This document shows positions 42,417 through 50,091 of a DNA stretch of 64,000 bases, piece after piece. Source of the DNA: CAYRPN01 sp964426135 (GTDB taxonomy: Bacteria; Planctomycetota; Phycisphaerae; Phycisphaerales; Phycisphaeraceae). Position 1 is the first letter of the stretch, and each line of letters begins with the position of its first letter. The DNA lies in the NCBI GenBank assembly GCA_964426135.1, contig CAYRPN010000001.1, forward strand, positions 124,001-188,000. The letters run 5' to 3'. The notes beneath the pieces were generated by a model. That model was not told where the DNA came from and searched no databases. It worked only from the letters and a program-made list of their open reading frames with translations. The position numbers and the translations under genes were made by a program.

Positions 42417-43778
42417 TTACGCCCTCAGCGCCCACGGGAGTACCCATACGTATCCCGCCAGCATCGCCGCCACGCCGATGATCGAGATCAGGCCTCCGGC
42501 TAGAAAGATCTGTTTCGACTTGATCTTCCCCGTTGCAAAGGCCAGTGCGTTGGGCGGCGAGGAGATCGGCAGCGCCAGGGCGAAACTGACGGACAGCCCC
42601 GCGACCAAGGCGAGGCGGGGATCGCCCGCGGTGGAAAGCCCGATCATCAGCGGGACGAGCAGGTTGGCGGCCGCAGTGTTGCTCAGGAACGTAGACAGGA
42701 CGATACCGACGACCGTGACGACGAAGGCGAGCATCAGGCCGGTGTGTTGAAACCAGGGAAGTTGAGAGACATATTCGAGGACACCGGTGATCGCCAATGC
42801 CTGGCCAAGTGCAAGGCCGCCCCAGATGAGGATGAGGACGCTCCACTCGATACTGCGGAGGTCGCGCTCGTCGAGTACGCCCAGAATGCACAGCAAGGTT
42901 GCCGCCAGCAGTGCCGGAACGCAGTCGTCCATCCCGTGCAATGGGCCAGTGATCCAGCCGACGATCGCTCCGCCGATGGCCAGGGCGGTGGCCCAGCCCT
43001 GCCAGGTGAGGCGCTGGGGCGCGCGGATGGGATCGAGGGCGCGCTCCTCGGTCGGCCTTGTCACGAGGCAAATGATGGCGCTAGCGATGGTAAGCATGGC
43101 AAGTGACAGCGGGACGCCAAAGAGCATCCAGCGGAAGAAGCTCACATCCATTCCTTGGGCCCGAATCTGGGCCATGGTGATCGCGTTGGGCGGCGTGGCG
43201 ATGGGAGTGGCAAAGCTCCCCAGGCTGGGGCCAAACGCACACGCCAAAGCGATCGCACCGGCCAAGCGGGCATCGATCTTCGGATCACGCAGCATCGGTG
43301 CCACCATGGCGAGCATCATCGCTGCCACCGCAGTATTGCTCATCCACATGCCCATGAACCCGCCGATAAACGTGACCGCAGTCACTAGCTGAATCGGCTT
43401 CGCCATGAACGGCTTGAGCAAGCGCGACGCAATTGCGGCGTCCAAGCCATGTTTGGCGGCGGCGGCGGCGAGCAGGAAACCGCCCAGGAACAAGATGATG
43501 GTGCTCGACCCAAAGGACCCGACAAAGTCCGAGTAATGGATCGGCTGGCCGTTCACGCCACTCATACCCGCAAGTAGCACGATCTCCAGCACCACGATGG
43601 CGAGCGATGTCGCAAAAAGCGGAATGACTTCAACCGCCCAGAGAATCGCGGCAAGCGCGCCGATCGCCACAGCACGTTTGCCCGGCTCGCCCAGGTCGCC
43701 GGGCAGCAGAATATAGACCAGCACGGCAGCGACCACCGCCGCGACCATCAACCCAACTTTCCCCGTCAGTTTGCTCAT
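42417..43778 (-). CDS. DASS/SLC13-type sodium:anion transporter
   Basis: A 453-aa membrane protein with about twelve hydrophobic segments and the two inverted-repeat substrate loops of divalent anion/sodium symporters (ATPPNAIT and SSPPNALAF). Members carry dicarboxylates, citrate, sulfate or arsenite-like anions; the exact substrate cannot be read here. The ATG at 43778 (MSKLTGKVGLMVAAV) is preferred to the upstream one at 43817 because the first membrane segment follows it directly. It stands alone on the minus strand between an anti-sigma remnant and an intact sigma/anti-sigma pair. No ECF-type promoter lies before it, and its link to metal resistance is unclear. Confidence 0.85.
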   Translation of the reverse strand: MSKLTGKVGLMVAAVVAAVLVYILLPGDLGEPGKRAVAIGALAAILWAVEVIPLFATSLAIVVLEIVLLAGMSGVNGQPIHYSDFVGSFGSSTIILFLGGFLLAAAAAKHGLDAAIASRLLKPFMAKPIQLVTAVTFIGGFMGMWMSNTAVAAMMLAMVAPMLRDPKIDARLAGAIALACAFGPSLGSFATPIATPPNAITMAQIRAQGMDVSFFRWMLFGVPLSLAMLTIASAIICLVTRPTEERALDPIRAPQRLTWQGWATALAIGGAIVGWITGPLHGMDDCVPALLAATLLCILGVLDERDLRSIEWSVLILIWGGLALGQALAITGVLEYVSQLPWFQHTGLMLAFVVTVVGIVLSTFLSNTAAANLLVPLMIGLSTAGDPRLALVAGLSVSFALALPISSPPNALAFATGKIKSKQIFLAGGLISIIGVAAMLAGYVWVLPWALRA

Positions 43779-43952
43779 GTGCGAGAGTCTAACCGTTGCC
43801 TCCGGACTTGATGCCACTGCTATGAAAATGGTTGTCTTTGCGGCTTGCGTCTGTCATGCGGCTGGGTCTTGCACGTCATCGTGATTGCGAGCCTTCCCAA
43901 CTTGGCGTGTCCGGCGTGCCTCGCGGAACTTGGCGGATGCGATCTGATAAAG

Positions 43953-44663
43953 TCAATTGACGTCCTTGGACGCAACGCTTTCGGCCAGTTCGATCAGGTC
44001 ATCGCTGCCCAACTCACTCATGAAGCAGAGCCATCGATCCTGGTGCTGCGTCATGACCATGTTGATGCCATCTCGCGAATGCACGGAATACTCGTGGCCG
44101 TTACGGGTTACCTTCGGCCCGTCGGTTGACTTGAAATCTTTCGTCCTGGCGACAATGACCGTTACGGGAAAGCCGCCCTGCCGCAGCAGCACGCAGGCAA
44201 CCTGCCGGCTCTGTACGTCGCGCAAGCAGCAGGCGTGAACATTCTTATCCGGCAACGTCGGCAACGCTGGAGCTCCCTGCCACTGGGCCTCAATGGTTCG
44301 CCTGGCTTCGTCGACATTGCCGACGGGAATGACCGGTGCCTTGCCCGCGACCAGATCGCGATGCATTTGCACCATTTCGCTCGGGGCGGCGTAAACGGGC
44401 GAAGGACCGATGTTGCTCAGGACAAGCAACAGTGTGGCCGCCAGCGTGAGTATCGCCGCCATCGCGGTCCAAGCGGGCAAGCGCTTCCAGAGTGGAAATC
44501 GTAACCGACGTGTTTCCGGCTGCTGCGACTGCTTCTCCGCGGAGACCGCGGCGTGGAACCGTGCAAGTGTCGAGGACGTGTCAGCGGGTACTTCAGCCAG
44601 CTTTGCCAGACGATGGCGCGTGGCGCGATCCAGACGGTCTCGTTCATCGGACTGTGGGTTCAT
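43953..44663 (-). CDS. Membrane anti-sigma factor with conserved periplasmic CC...C motif
   Basis: A 236-aa single-pass protein. The N-terminal cytoplasmic domain (RATRHRLAKLAEVPADTSS) is shared with the protein at 48291 and the fragment at 32443. One membrane segment follows at about 68-88 (AMAAILTLAATLLLVLSNI). The periplasmic part carries VHACCLRDVQSRQVACVL, then a beta-rich C-terminus. The CC-x10-AC pattern recurs in the 48291 protein and is a candidate metal site. It is coupled to the sigma gene upstream (ATGA overlap). It should hold that sigma factor inactive until metal is sensed (inference from genetic layout). Confidence 0.85.
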   Translation of the reverse strand: MNPQSDERDRLDRATRHRLAKLAEVPADTSSTLARFHAAVSAEKQSQQPETRRLRFPLWKRLPAWTAMAAILTLAATLLLVLSNIGPSPVYAAPSEMVQMHRDLVAGKAPVIPVGNVDEARRTIEAQWQGAPALPTLPDKNVHACCLRDVQSRQVACVLLRQGGFPVTVIVARTKDFKSTDGPKVTRNGHEYSVHSRDGINMVMTQHQDRWLCFMSELGSDDLIELAESVASKDVN

Positions 44664-45262
44664 GGCTTCAATTCCTCACTGGGCTGGGAGGCCCATCCAC
44701 GCGCCTGCGCCAGGGTGTAGAGCCGGTCACGAAGCATCTGCCGTCCACGATGTGCCCTTGACTTGATCGTTCCCAGTGGCACGTCCAGGATTGAAGCCGC
44801 CTCGGCCTGATCCAACTGCTCCACGTCGACCAAGAGCAGCGTCCAACGAATCTCCTGCGGCAACGCCCGCATCGCCTCTGCGACGGCTTCGTCCTCGAAC
44901 CTGGCCATCAACTCCTCGGGGTTCTCCCATTGTGTGTCATGGACACCGGCGTCGCCGGAGGCATGGTCTGCGGGATCGTCCATGTTCGCCGAGTCAAGCG
45001 ACACCTCTGGGCGTCGCTTCGCCGAGCGATGTCGGTCGATGCACGTTCGGCGGAGGATGGTCAGCAGCCAGCTACGGACGTCGGCATCAACGCGAAGGTT
45101 GTCGAGCGCCTGCATGGCTTTGAGCAACGTCTCCTGCACGGCGTCGCCGCCATCCTGTTCGTTGTGCGTGATGTACCTGGCCGTGCGCAGCAGCAACGGC
45201 AACCACGGCAGGATGAGCCGCTCGAATCGTTGAACTTCACTGTCTACAAGTCGACGGTGCAT
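44660..45262 (-). CDS. ECF sigma factor (metal-island family, copy 2), probably autoregulated
   Basis: A 200-aa ECF sigma factor of the same subfamily as those at 31520 and 49128: NEQDGGDAVQETLLKAMQAL and WLLTILRRTCIDRHR in region 2, LLLVDVEQLDQAEAASIL and VPLGTIKSRAHRGRQMLRD in region 4. The frame opens at 45313, but a TTGAACC-N17-CGTC promoter lies at 45310-45283 with its predicted start near 45275. The ATG at 45262 is therefore the one used. A sigma gene carrying the same promoter as the metal genes implies positive autoregulation, restrained by the coupled anti-sigma gene downstream. Confidence 0.9.
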   Translation of the reverse strand: MHRRLVDSEVQRFERLILPWLPLLLRTARYITHNEQDGGDAVQETLLKAMQALDNLRVDADVRSWLLTILRRTCIDRHRSAKRRPEVSLDSANMDDPADHASGDAGVHDTQWENPEELMARFEDEAVAEAMRALPQEIRWTLLLVDVEQLDQAEAASILDVPLGTIKSRAHRGRQMLRDRLYTLAQARGWASQPSEELKP

Positions 45263-45282
45263 CGCGCTTGGCCATCTTTCCG

Positions 45283-45310
45283 GACGTTTTAGGCTCGGCA
45301 AAAGGTTCAA
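45283..45310 (-). promoter_or_regulatory. ECF-type promoter of the sigma gene at 44660
   Basis: Minus strand: TTGAACC with GAACC at 45308-45304, a 17-base spacer, then CGTC at 45286-45283. It lies about 20 bases before the preferred sigma start, overlapping the longer open frame. Confidence 0.75.
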
Positions 45311-45504
45311 CACTCATAAAAGTCTTGCTTGATTTCGCGGGATTCACTTTAACACCACGAATAGCGTATTGGATGGCACTCATTTAATGAATGGGGCATC
45401 GCTTCATCTCTTTCCCGCTTCCAGCGGCGAATCGGATCAAGCGAACATTGATCCGCCGTCCGGTGTTCTGGGCATGAAGTGACCGCCAGTTCTGAAAACA
45501 AGGA

Positions 45505-45537
45505 AGCCCCGCCAACAAGAATGGTGGAGCTTCCAGA
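45505..45537 (-). terminator. Probable intrinsic terminator of the 45608-47205 operon
   Basis: A 13-base stem with two mismatches (GGAAGC.CC.CCA against TGG.GG.GCTTCC) and a 7-base loop, followed on the minus strand by TTGTTTTC. It lies 70 bases after the stop of the DUF2318-like gene. Confidence 0.6.
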
Positions 45538-45607
45538 AAAGAAACTGGCTCTTCTGATGGGACGGTCAAGGTAACAGCGCCTGACCGCACCGACGCCGTA
45601 TTTCTGT

Positions 45608-46237
45608 TCAGCGCTGTCGCGCTCGCAGCACGTCAACCAATCCCTCGAGGGCTCGCGCCTGAACTGTCAGTGTGGTTCCATCGAAATCAGCGAGGACGCG
45701 CACCGGCTGGCATTCGTGATCGGCTCCGCGCAATTCATCGAACTGCGTTACGGAACCACACTGCCGGCAGACCAACGTGCTTTCCTGCTGCACGAAACCC
45801 TGGCCTGCAACGAAGCACCCCTTGCATGTGTCGAGTAGAACCGTGGCTGCGTCATTCGCATCCAAAACGACCAAGAAACGGATCAGCCCCAAGGACGGGG
45901 ACTGATACGCGAAGAAACGAGCTTCGTTTCGGCGCAGGTCTGAAACGGGGATCCTTAGTTCCGGACTGCCTGACGTTCCGGAGGGTTCAGTCGCAACTTC
46001 CACCGCTGATGGTGCGGGTGGTGCGCTGTCTGACGACCAGCCGGCGTTGGTCATCCCTTTTCCACGAAGGTTGCCGACGTTGAGCAGGTAGAGGAACATC
46101 GACGCCAGAACAACGACGCCGAGGATTAGCGCGACCAGCGCCCACCGCCGCTGGAGTTCAGGTCGGACGTCAGGCTGTTCGCGTTTCCCGTGAACTCGCT
46201 GATGGACGACCAATCGTTCGTGTCGGCTTCGTTTCAT
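45608..46237 (-). CDS. DUF2318-like membrane protein with Cys pairs
   Basis: A 209-aa protein with one N-terminal membrane segment (ALVALILGVVVLASMFLYLL) and an extracytoplasmic domain. That domain carries DTCKGCFVAGQGF and LVCRQCGSV, the two CxxC pairs and spacing of the DUF2318 family. DUF2318 members often accompany iron or copper transport genes and are thought to bind metal or an Fe-S/heme group (family knowledge, not proven). The ATG at 46237 has GGAG about 9 bases upstream and is preferred to 46264. It lies 53 bases after the lipoprotein gene at 46291, with a terminator-like hairpin beyond its stop, so the two form a short operon. Confidence 0.75.
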   Translation of the reverse strand: MKRSRHERLVVHQRVHGKREQPDVRPELQRRWALVALILGVVVLASMFLYLLNVGNLRGKGMTNAGWSSDSAPPAPSAVEVATEPSGTSGSPELRIPVSDLRRNEARFFAYQSPSLGLIRFLVVLDANDAATVLLDTCKGCFVAGQGFVQQESTLVCRQCGSVTQFDELRGADHECQPVRVLADFDGTTLTVQARALEGLVDVLRARQR

Positions 46238-46290
46238 CGGTGTGATCTCCGTGGACCTCACCACTTCGGGTGCAGCCGCCGGCTCTCACC

Positions 46291-47205
46291 TCATTGTTGG
46301 TGGCCCTCCGCCGGCTGGATCTTCTGCGTCACCTTCCCGCAGCGAAGCATCTCGCTGCCGAAATAGGGATTCGCAATTTTCTCGCCCAGTTGGAGCCATG
46401 ATGCCTTGGCGTGCGGGCAATTGACCTGATACACGACGGCCGCGACCTTCTTGCTCGGCGGGGCAAGTTGCGACAGTTCGATGACGGCCTCCGACAAACC
46501 CTTGAAGGCGCTTCGTGCGCCCTCCAGGTCATCCGCCTTTTGAGGCGTCGCCTTGGCGACCTTCTCGGCCAGTTGCTTTACGGCGGCTTCTTTCGCTTCC
46601 GACAGGGCCTTCGTCGCCTGGCGAATGGCGGCGAACTGGTCTCCCGCGCCTTGAATCTTGTCTTCGGCGAGCATGGCAGACAGCACCAGGTACGCCTTGT
46701 TCAAGGCGTCGATCTGTTCCTGCGTTGCGTGGGAAACCTCTATCGTCTTGCGGTCATGTCCGGCATGCTCATCGGGTTTGGCCTCTGCGGCCTTGGGTCG
46801 AGCGGCCGGAGCCGGTTGAGCATGTTCGCTGTGGTCGGCTGGAGCTTTAGACTCTGCGGCCTTGGGTTGGGAGGCCGGGGTAGGCTGAACATGTTTGCTG
46901 TGGTCCGCAGGCGCTTTAGACTCAGGAGTCTTGGGCTGTGAGGCTGGAGCCGGCTGAGCATGCTCGCTGTGGTCAGCGGGGGCTTTGGTTGAAGTCTGCC
47001 CGTCTTTCACGACTGGGGCGGCATTGGTTTCGATGGGCACGGCCGCTTTGACCTCCAGCGCCAGCACGGAGGAAGGCGGCACGTAGGCCACCTCTGTCGC
47101 TTGCGGGTTGGCGGGATGACCAACGGGTACCTCGAACGGTCCCGACTCCATAGCACAGCCCGCGAGCATCAAAGCGGCACCAAAACTTGAAATCGTTGCA
47201 TACAT
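46291..47205 (-). CDS. His-rich lipoprotein with DUF3347-like C-terminus
   Basis: A 304-aa secreted lipoprotein (ALMLAGCAMESG). The middle holds three 23-residue tandem repeats beginning KAPADHS(E/K)H, followed by DEHAGHDRKT, an obvious metal-binding region. The C-terminal 150 residues are helical and end in NCPHAKASWLQLGEKIANPYFGSEML-type sequence, the DUF3347 pattern found at the ends of some CusB-like proteins and periplasmic copper proteins. The ATG at 47205 is chosen because AGGAG precedes it and the signal peptide begins there. A periplasmic copper carrier feeding the efflux pumps is likely (inference). It is the first gene of a two-gene operon with the DUF2318-like protein. Confidence 0.8.
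   Translation of the reverse strand: MYATISSFGAALMLAGCAMESGPFEVPVGHPANPQATEVAYVPPSSVLALEVKAAVPIETNAAPVVKDGQTSTKAPADHSEHAQPAPASQPKTPESKAPADHSKHVQPTPASQPKAAESKAPADHSEHAQPAPAARPKAAEAKPDEHAGHDRKTIEVSHATQEQIDALNKAYLVLSAMLAEDKIQGAGDQFAAIRQATKALSEAKEAAVKQLAEKVAKATPQKADDLEGARSAFKGLSEAVIELSQLAPPSKKVAAVVYQVNCPHAKASWLQLGEKIANPYFGSEMLRCGKVTQKIQPAEGHQQ
46780..46986 (-). repeat. Three 69-base in-frame tandem repeats
   Basis: Each unit encodes 23 residues of the type KAPADHSEHAQPAPASQPK. Units 1 and 2 differ at a few positions and unit 3 is slightly more diverged. The repeats lie inside the lipoprotein gene and would allow copy-number change by slippage. Confidence 0.8.
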
Positions 47206-47354
47206 TGGAGGTCTCCTAACTAAGGGGATAGAACGTATGTTTCCAAAGAGTTGAAACAAGAAGCACGCAATCGCTCCATCACATGGCGACGTCCGCAAGC
47301 GCCGCTTCCCGGTCGGCGTGGAAAAAAACGCTGGCGTATTCCCATGTCCTCCCG

Positions 47355-47414
47355 AAACGAAGGACAGTCCCTCGCCGCGAACGAGGGACTGCCGGGGAGT
47401 TTTTTCGGGTGACT
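47355..47414 (-). terminator. Strong hairpin after the 47460 gene
   Basis: A perfect 10-base stem (CAGTCCCTCG and CGAGGGACTG, 7-base loop) can be extended by an outer CCCGAAA/TTTCGGG pairing. T-rich runs occur on both sides, so it may work in both directions. It lies about 60 bases past the stop of the zinc-ribbon lipoprotein. Confidence 0.65.
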
Positions 47415-47459
47415 GGAGATCGCGGTGCTGTGAGACAGCCAGTGAAAGAGAGTATCCGC

Positions 47460-48038
47460 TCAGTTCGCGTGCTTCTCACATGCCTTCATGTCAGTTCCGC
47501 ACGACGGGCACGCGTGCTGGAGCTTGCCGGTGGCGAAGAAGTTGGCCGCCGCCGACTTGCAATCCGGGCAGGTCATCTTCTGCCGGCTGCGAACGACGTA
47601 GGTGTTCGAACGGCCGGGGCTGCCGACGAGCTGCTGCTCCTTCACCCAGGTCGTCTCGCACTTGGGGCAGGTGACGGCCTGCTCTGCGTCGGTGGAAGCC
47701 GAGGTCACAGGTTTGCCGGCCTCGACGATGCTGTGGGTCGGTGTGCCGCCGCAAGACTTGCATGTGTGCGCCAGCTTTCCGGTCTTGAAGAAGGCGGCGG
47801 CGGTGGATTCGCATTCCGGGCAGACCATCGACTTCTCGGTGCGATAAACCATCGCACCACGTGTGCCGACCGATACAGGCCTCTGAACCCAGGTCGTCTG
47901 GCACTTGGCGCAGTAGACCGCCGAGGTGCCGTCTGCTAAAGCCTCACCGGACTCGCCGGTGCTCTGGCAGCCCGCCAAAGCGCCCGCGGCGAGGACAGCG
48001 ACGCCAAAGACAAAGTTGAACGGTCGGAAGTGAAACAT
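47460..48038 (-). CDS. Secreted lipoprotein with duplicated Cys-pair (zinc-ribbon-like) modules
   Basis: A 192-aa lipoprotein (signal VAVLAAGALAGCQSTG). The mature part is two copies of one module. Copy 1 has YCAKCQTTW, VCPECES and TCKSCGG; copy 2 has TCPKCETTW, TCPDCKS and ACPSCGT. Each copy gives three CxxC pairs; GTP-x-HS lies between the modules and a final CEKH at the C-terminus. Twelve paired cysteines in a periplasmic protein strongly suggest binding of soft metals such as Cu(I), Ag(I), Cd or Hg. I know no named family. It stands alone behind an ECF-type promoter at 48175-48202 with a leader of about 125 bases, and ahead of a strong hairpin terminator. Confidence 0.8.
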   Translation of the reverse strand: MFHFRPFNFVFGVAVLAAGALAGCQSTGESGEALADGTSAVYCAKCQTTWVQRPVSVGTRGAMVYRTEKSMVCPECESTAAAFFKTGKLAHTCKSCGGTPTHSIVEAGKPVTSASTDAEQAVTCPKCETTWVKEQQLVGSPGRSNTYVVRSRQKMTCPDCKSAAANFFATGKLQHACPSCGTDMKACEKHAN

Positions 48039-48174
48039 GGGCGGTTCCTTTTGCTTGCCTGAACGGTTGCGTTCGGCTTGTTTTCAGACACGGGCGCACG
48101 GGCTACATCGCACCTTGACGCCGGGTGGTGCCGTTGAACTTAATCAATGACAAATGATGCCATCATCACTGCTA

Positions 48175-48202
48175 AACGATTTGGGAAGCACCAAAGGTTC
48201 AA
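48175..48202 (-). promoter_or_regulatory. ECF-type promoter for the Cys-pair lipoprotein
   Basis: Minus strand: TTGAACC with GAACC at 48200-48196, a 17-base spacer, then CGTT at 48178-48175. The next gene to the left starts at 48038. Confidence 0.75.
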
Positions 48203-48290
48203 CGCAGAGAAGATTTTTCGAGAGACGTCACAGGAGTGGATCAGCGGATTCGGCGAAAAAATCAACCCCGCGGCGGCAGACCGCCATGGC

Positions 48291-48989
48291 TCAGTAATGC
48301 AGGCTTGCCGTCAGCTTGACCAGATCGGCTTGGGGCAGATTACTCACTAGTGCAATAATGCGTTCAGGATCGGGCGGAGACACGATGTTGACCAAGCCCG
48401 CACCGCCCACGGCGAGCTTCTGGCCCTGTAATTGGACGTCTTCCATGTCCGAAAGGCGAAGATCGCGGATGTTTCCCACCACAACCGTCACGTTCTGATT
48501 CTGGGATTTCAGATGCAGGCATGCGACGCGAAAATCTCGCAATTCGTAGAGGCAGCACGCTTCGACGACTGTGCCCTCCATTTCTGGAAAGCGAGGGGCG
48601 GCGGCCCACTTCTTGGACATTACGGCATTTGCTTCGCTGACGCTCGTGACGGCCGTGAGCGACTTGCCACCTTCGTGGTAATGTTCGTGGATAATCGCCA
48701 ACTCATCAGGCGTCAGGATGTGGGGGCGGTCGGAGGTCTGTAGCCACAGGAAAGCGGTCGCACCCACGCCGATCAGTACCAGTGCCGCGCAGGCCAACGG
48801 GACACGCCATCGCCTTGCACGCGGAATGGCTGCATCAGCAGCTTCGCGGATCTTGTTCGCTGCTTCATCGATCTTGGCCTCTAGCCGACTTTTCAAACCA
48901 GAGGCATCGACGGGCATTCGGCCGAGTTTGGCGAGCCGCTCCGCGATGGCGCGCTCGGCGTCGTCAATATTGTCGTCGTTGTCGTTCAT
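48291..48989 (-). CDS. Membrane anti-sigma factor (paralogue of 43953)
   Basis: A 232-aa single-pass protein. The N-terminus (DDAERAIAERLAKLGRMPVDAS) matches the sigma-binding end of its paralogue. A membrane segment lies at about 78-97 (VPLACAALVLIGVGATAFLW). The periplasmic part contains VEACCLYELRDFRVACLHLK, again with the CC-x10-AC pattern. It pairs by family with the sigma factor at 49128, but here the two genes are 138 bases apart rather than overlapping, and an ECF-like promoter variant (49046-49073) lies between them. Anti-sigma output may therefore be raised on its own when the regulon is on, giving negative feedback (inference). Confidence 0.85.
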   Translation of the reverse strand: MNDNDDNIDDAERAIAERLAKLGRMPVDASGLKSRLEAKIDEAANKIREAADAAIPRARRWRVPLACAALVLIGVGATAFLWLQTSDRPHILTPDELAIIHEHYHEGGKSLTAVTSVSEANAVMSKKWAAAPRFPEMEGTVVEACCLYELRDFRVACLHLKSQNQNVTVVVGNIRDLRLSDMEDVQLQGQKLAVGGAGLVNIVSPPDPERIIALVSNLPQADLVKLTASLHY

Positions 48990-49045
48990 GGACCCTTGTC
49001 AAAGAAGACAGGCGTTGGAACCTGACTGCCGCCTTCTCTTATCTG

Positions 49046-49073
49046 AACGTAAGAGAAGGATCGCCACGTTCAA
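49046..49073 (-). promoter_or_regulatory. ECF-type promoter variant before the anti-sigma gene
   Basis: Minus strand: TTGAACG (GAACG at 49071-49067) instead of TTGAACC, a 17-base spacer, then CGTT at 49049-49046. It lies between the sigma gene stop and the anti-sigma start at 48989. Confidence 0.55.
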
Positions 49074-49127
49074 CCATTCTGCTTCATTTGCGTCGCGGCT
49101 CGTGGGAGTGATCGGTGCGACCCCGGA

Positions 49128-49856
49128 TCACGTTGCACAGGCGACGGGGCAGGGATTGGTGGCGGGGCAATCTATCACGGGCGAGCAAATTTCTCTGGGG
49201 GCTTGAGACCGGACGCGCGCGGCGACCGGGGGCTGGTGGCTGGGTATGACTTGCGTCAGCCACTTCTTGATCATCTGTCTGCCGCGGTACGCCCGAGATT
49301 TGACGGTACCGACAGGGACTCCCATGATTGCCGCCGCCTGTTCCTGGTCCAGTTGTTCGACATGCACGAGCAGCACCGTCCAGCGGATTTCGGAGGGCAA
49401 TGCACGAAGCGCTTCGGCGATCACGTCGTCGTCAAACTGCTCCATCATCAGACGTGAATCGGTCCAGCGTTGATCCAGTTCCGCCGGTGTTGGCGCTATC
49501 GTCGATGAAGCGCCCTCATCGTCGAGGCTCTGGCATTCGGCGCACCGCGCGCTATGCCGCAGTTGGTCGATGCGCGTATGTCGCATGATGGTCAGCAACC
49601 AAGCGCGAACATCGGTGCCTTCACGGAAGGTATCGAATGCTCTCCATGCCTTGAGAAGGGAATCCTGCACGAGGTCCTCCGCCTTGACGAGGTCCCTGGT
49701 GAGGAAGCGAGCGGTTCGGAGTAAGTGCTCAAGGAACGGCCAGGCGATCTTCTTGAATCGGTCCCGAGCATCGATTGGCGCGAGGCCCGCATTTCGCTGG
49801 AAGACGATGGCCGCCTGGGCCGTCTGCCGCGCGATCGTTGACTGGGTTCCTGGCAT
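49128..49856 (-). CDS. ECF sigma factor (metal-island family, copy 3)
   Basis: A 242-aa ECF sigma factor sharing blocks with the factors at 31520 and 44660: LVKAEDLVQDSLLKAWRAF and WLLTIMRHTRIDQLR in region 2, LLVHVEQLDQEQAAAIMG and VPVGTVKSRAYRGRQMI in region 4. The frame opens at 50159, but the first 100 residues lie over the terminator and have no family features. The ATG at 49856 has GAGG at 9 bases and is preferred to the ATG at 49865. A U-rich hairpin 30 bases upstream could attenuate its transcription. The C-terminal 30 residues are Pro/Arg-rich and unlike the other copies. Confidence 0.87.
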   Translation of the reverse strand: MPGTQSTIARQTAQAAIVFQRNAGLAPIDARDRFKKIAWPFLEHLLRTARFLTRDLVKAEDLVQDSLLKAWRAFDTFREGTDVRAWLLTIMRHTRIDQLRHSARCAECQSLDDEGASSTIAPTPAELDQRWTDSRLMMEQFDDDVIAEALRALPSEIRWTVLLVHVEQLDQEQAAAIMGVPVGTVKSRAYRGRQMIKKWLTQVIPSHQPPVAARVRSQAPREICSPVIDCPATNPCPVACAT

Positions 49857-49886
49857 AACGTGCATCCTCGGTCGTCGCCGCGAGCC

Positions 49887-49938
49887 AAAAAAAAGCCGAC
49901 TGGGTTCGGCAAACAAAAGTGCCGTACCCAGTCGGCTT
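49887..49938 (-). terminator. Textbook intrinsic terminator/attenuator
   Basis: A perfect 11-base stem (GCCGACTGGGT and ACCCAGTCGGC), with an inner CGGCA/TGCCG pairing in the loop, followed on the minus strand by eight Ts. It may end transcription from the glycoamylase gene at 50092. It also lies just before the sigma gene start and could attenuate read-through. Confidence 0.8.
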
Positions 49939-50091
49939 ACTCGAAAACGGGCCTCCCGGTGTGGCGGGGCTGCCCTTGATCTAGTCATCCAACGCTCCAA
50001 GCCGATGACTGCTGACTTCGCGCTCCGCTGATAACTGACGGTAGTGCTGCTGATCGGGAGAAAGAAGCAGAATCTGGAAATCACGGTGGAT

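Noticed and set aside
42361..42750. 129-aa plus-strand frame before the DASS transporter
   Set aside because: It lies almost wholly antisense to the transporter and has no supporting features.
45349..45636. 95-aa open frame on the minus strand
   Set aside because: It overlaps the terminator hairpin and the end of the DUF2318-like gene, has no ribosome binding site and no recognisable sequence.
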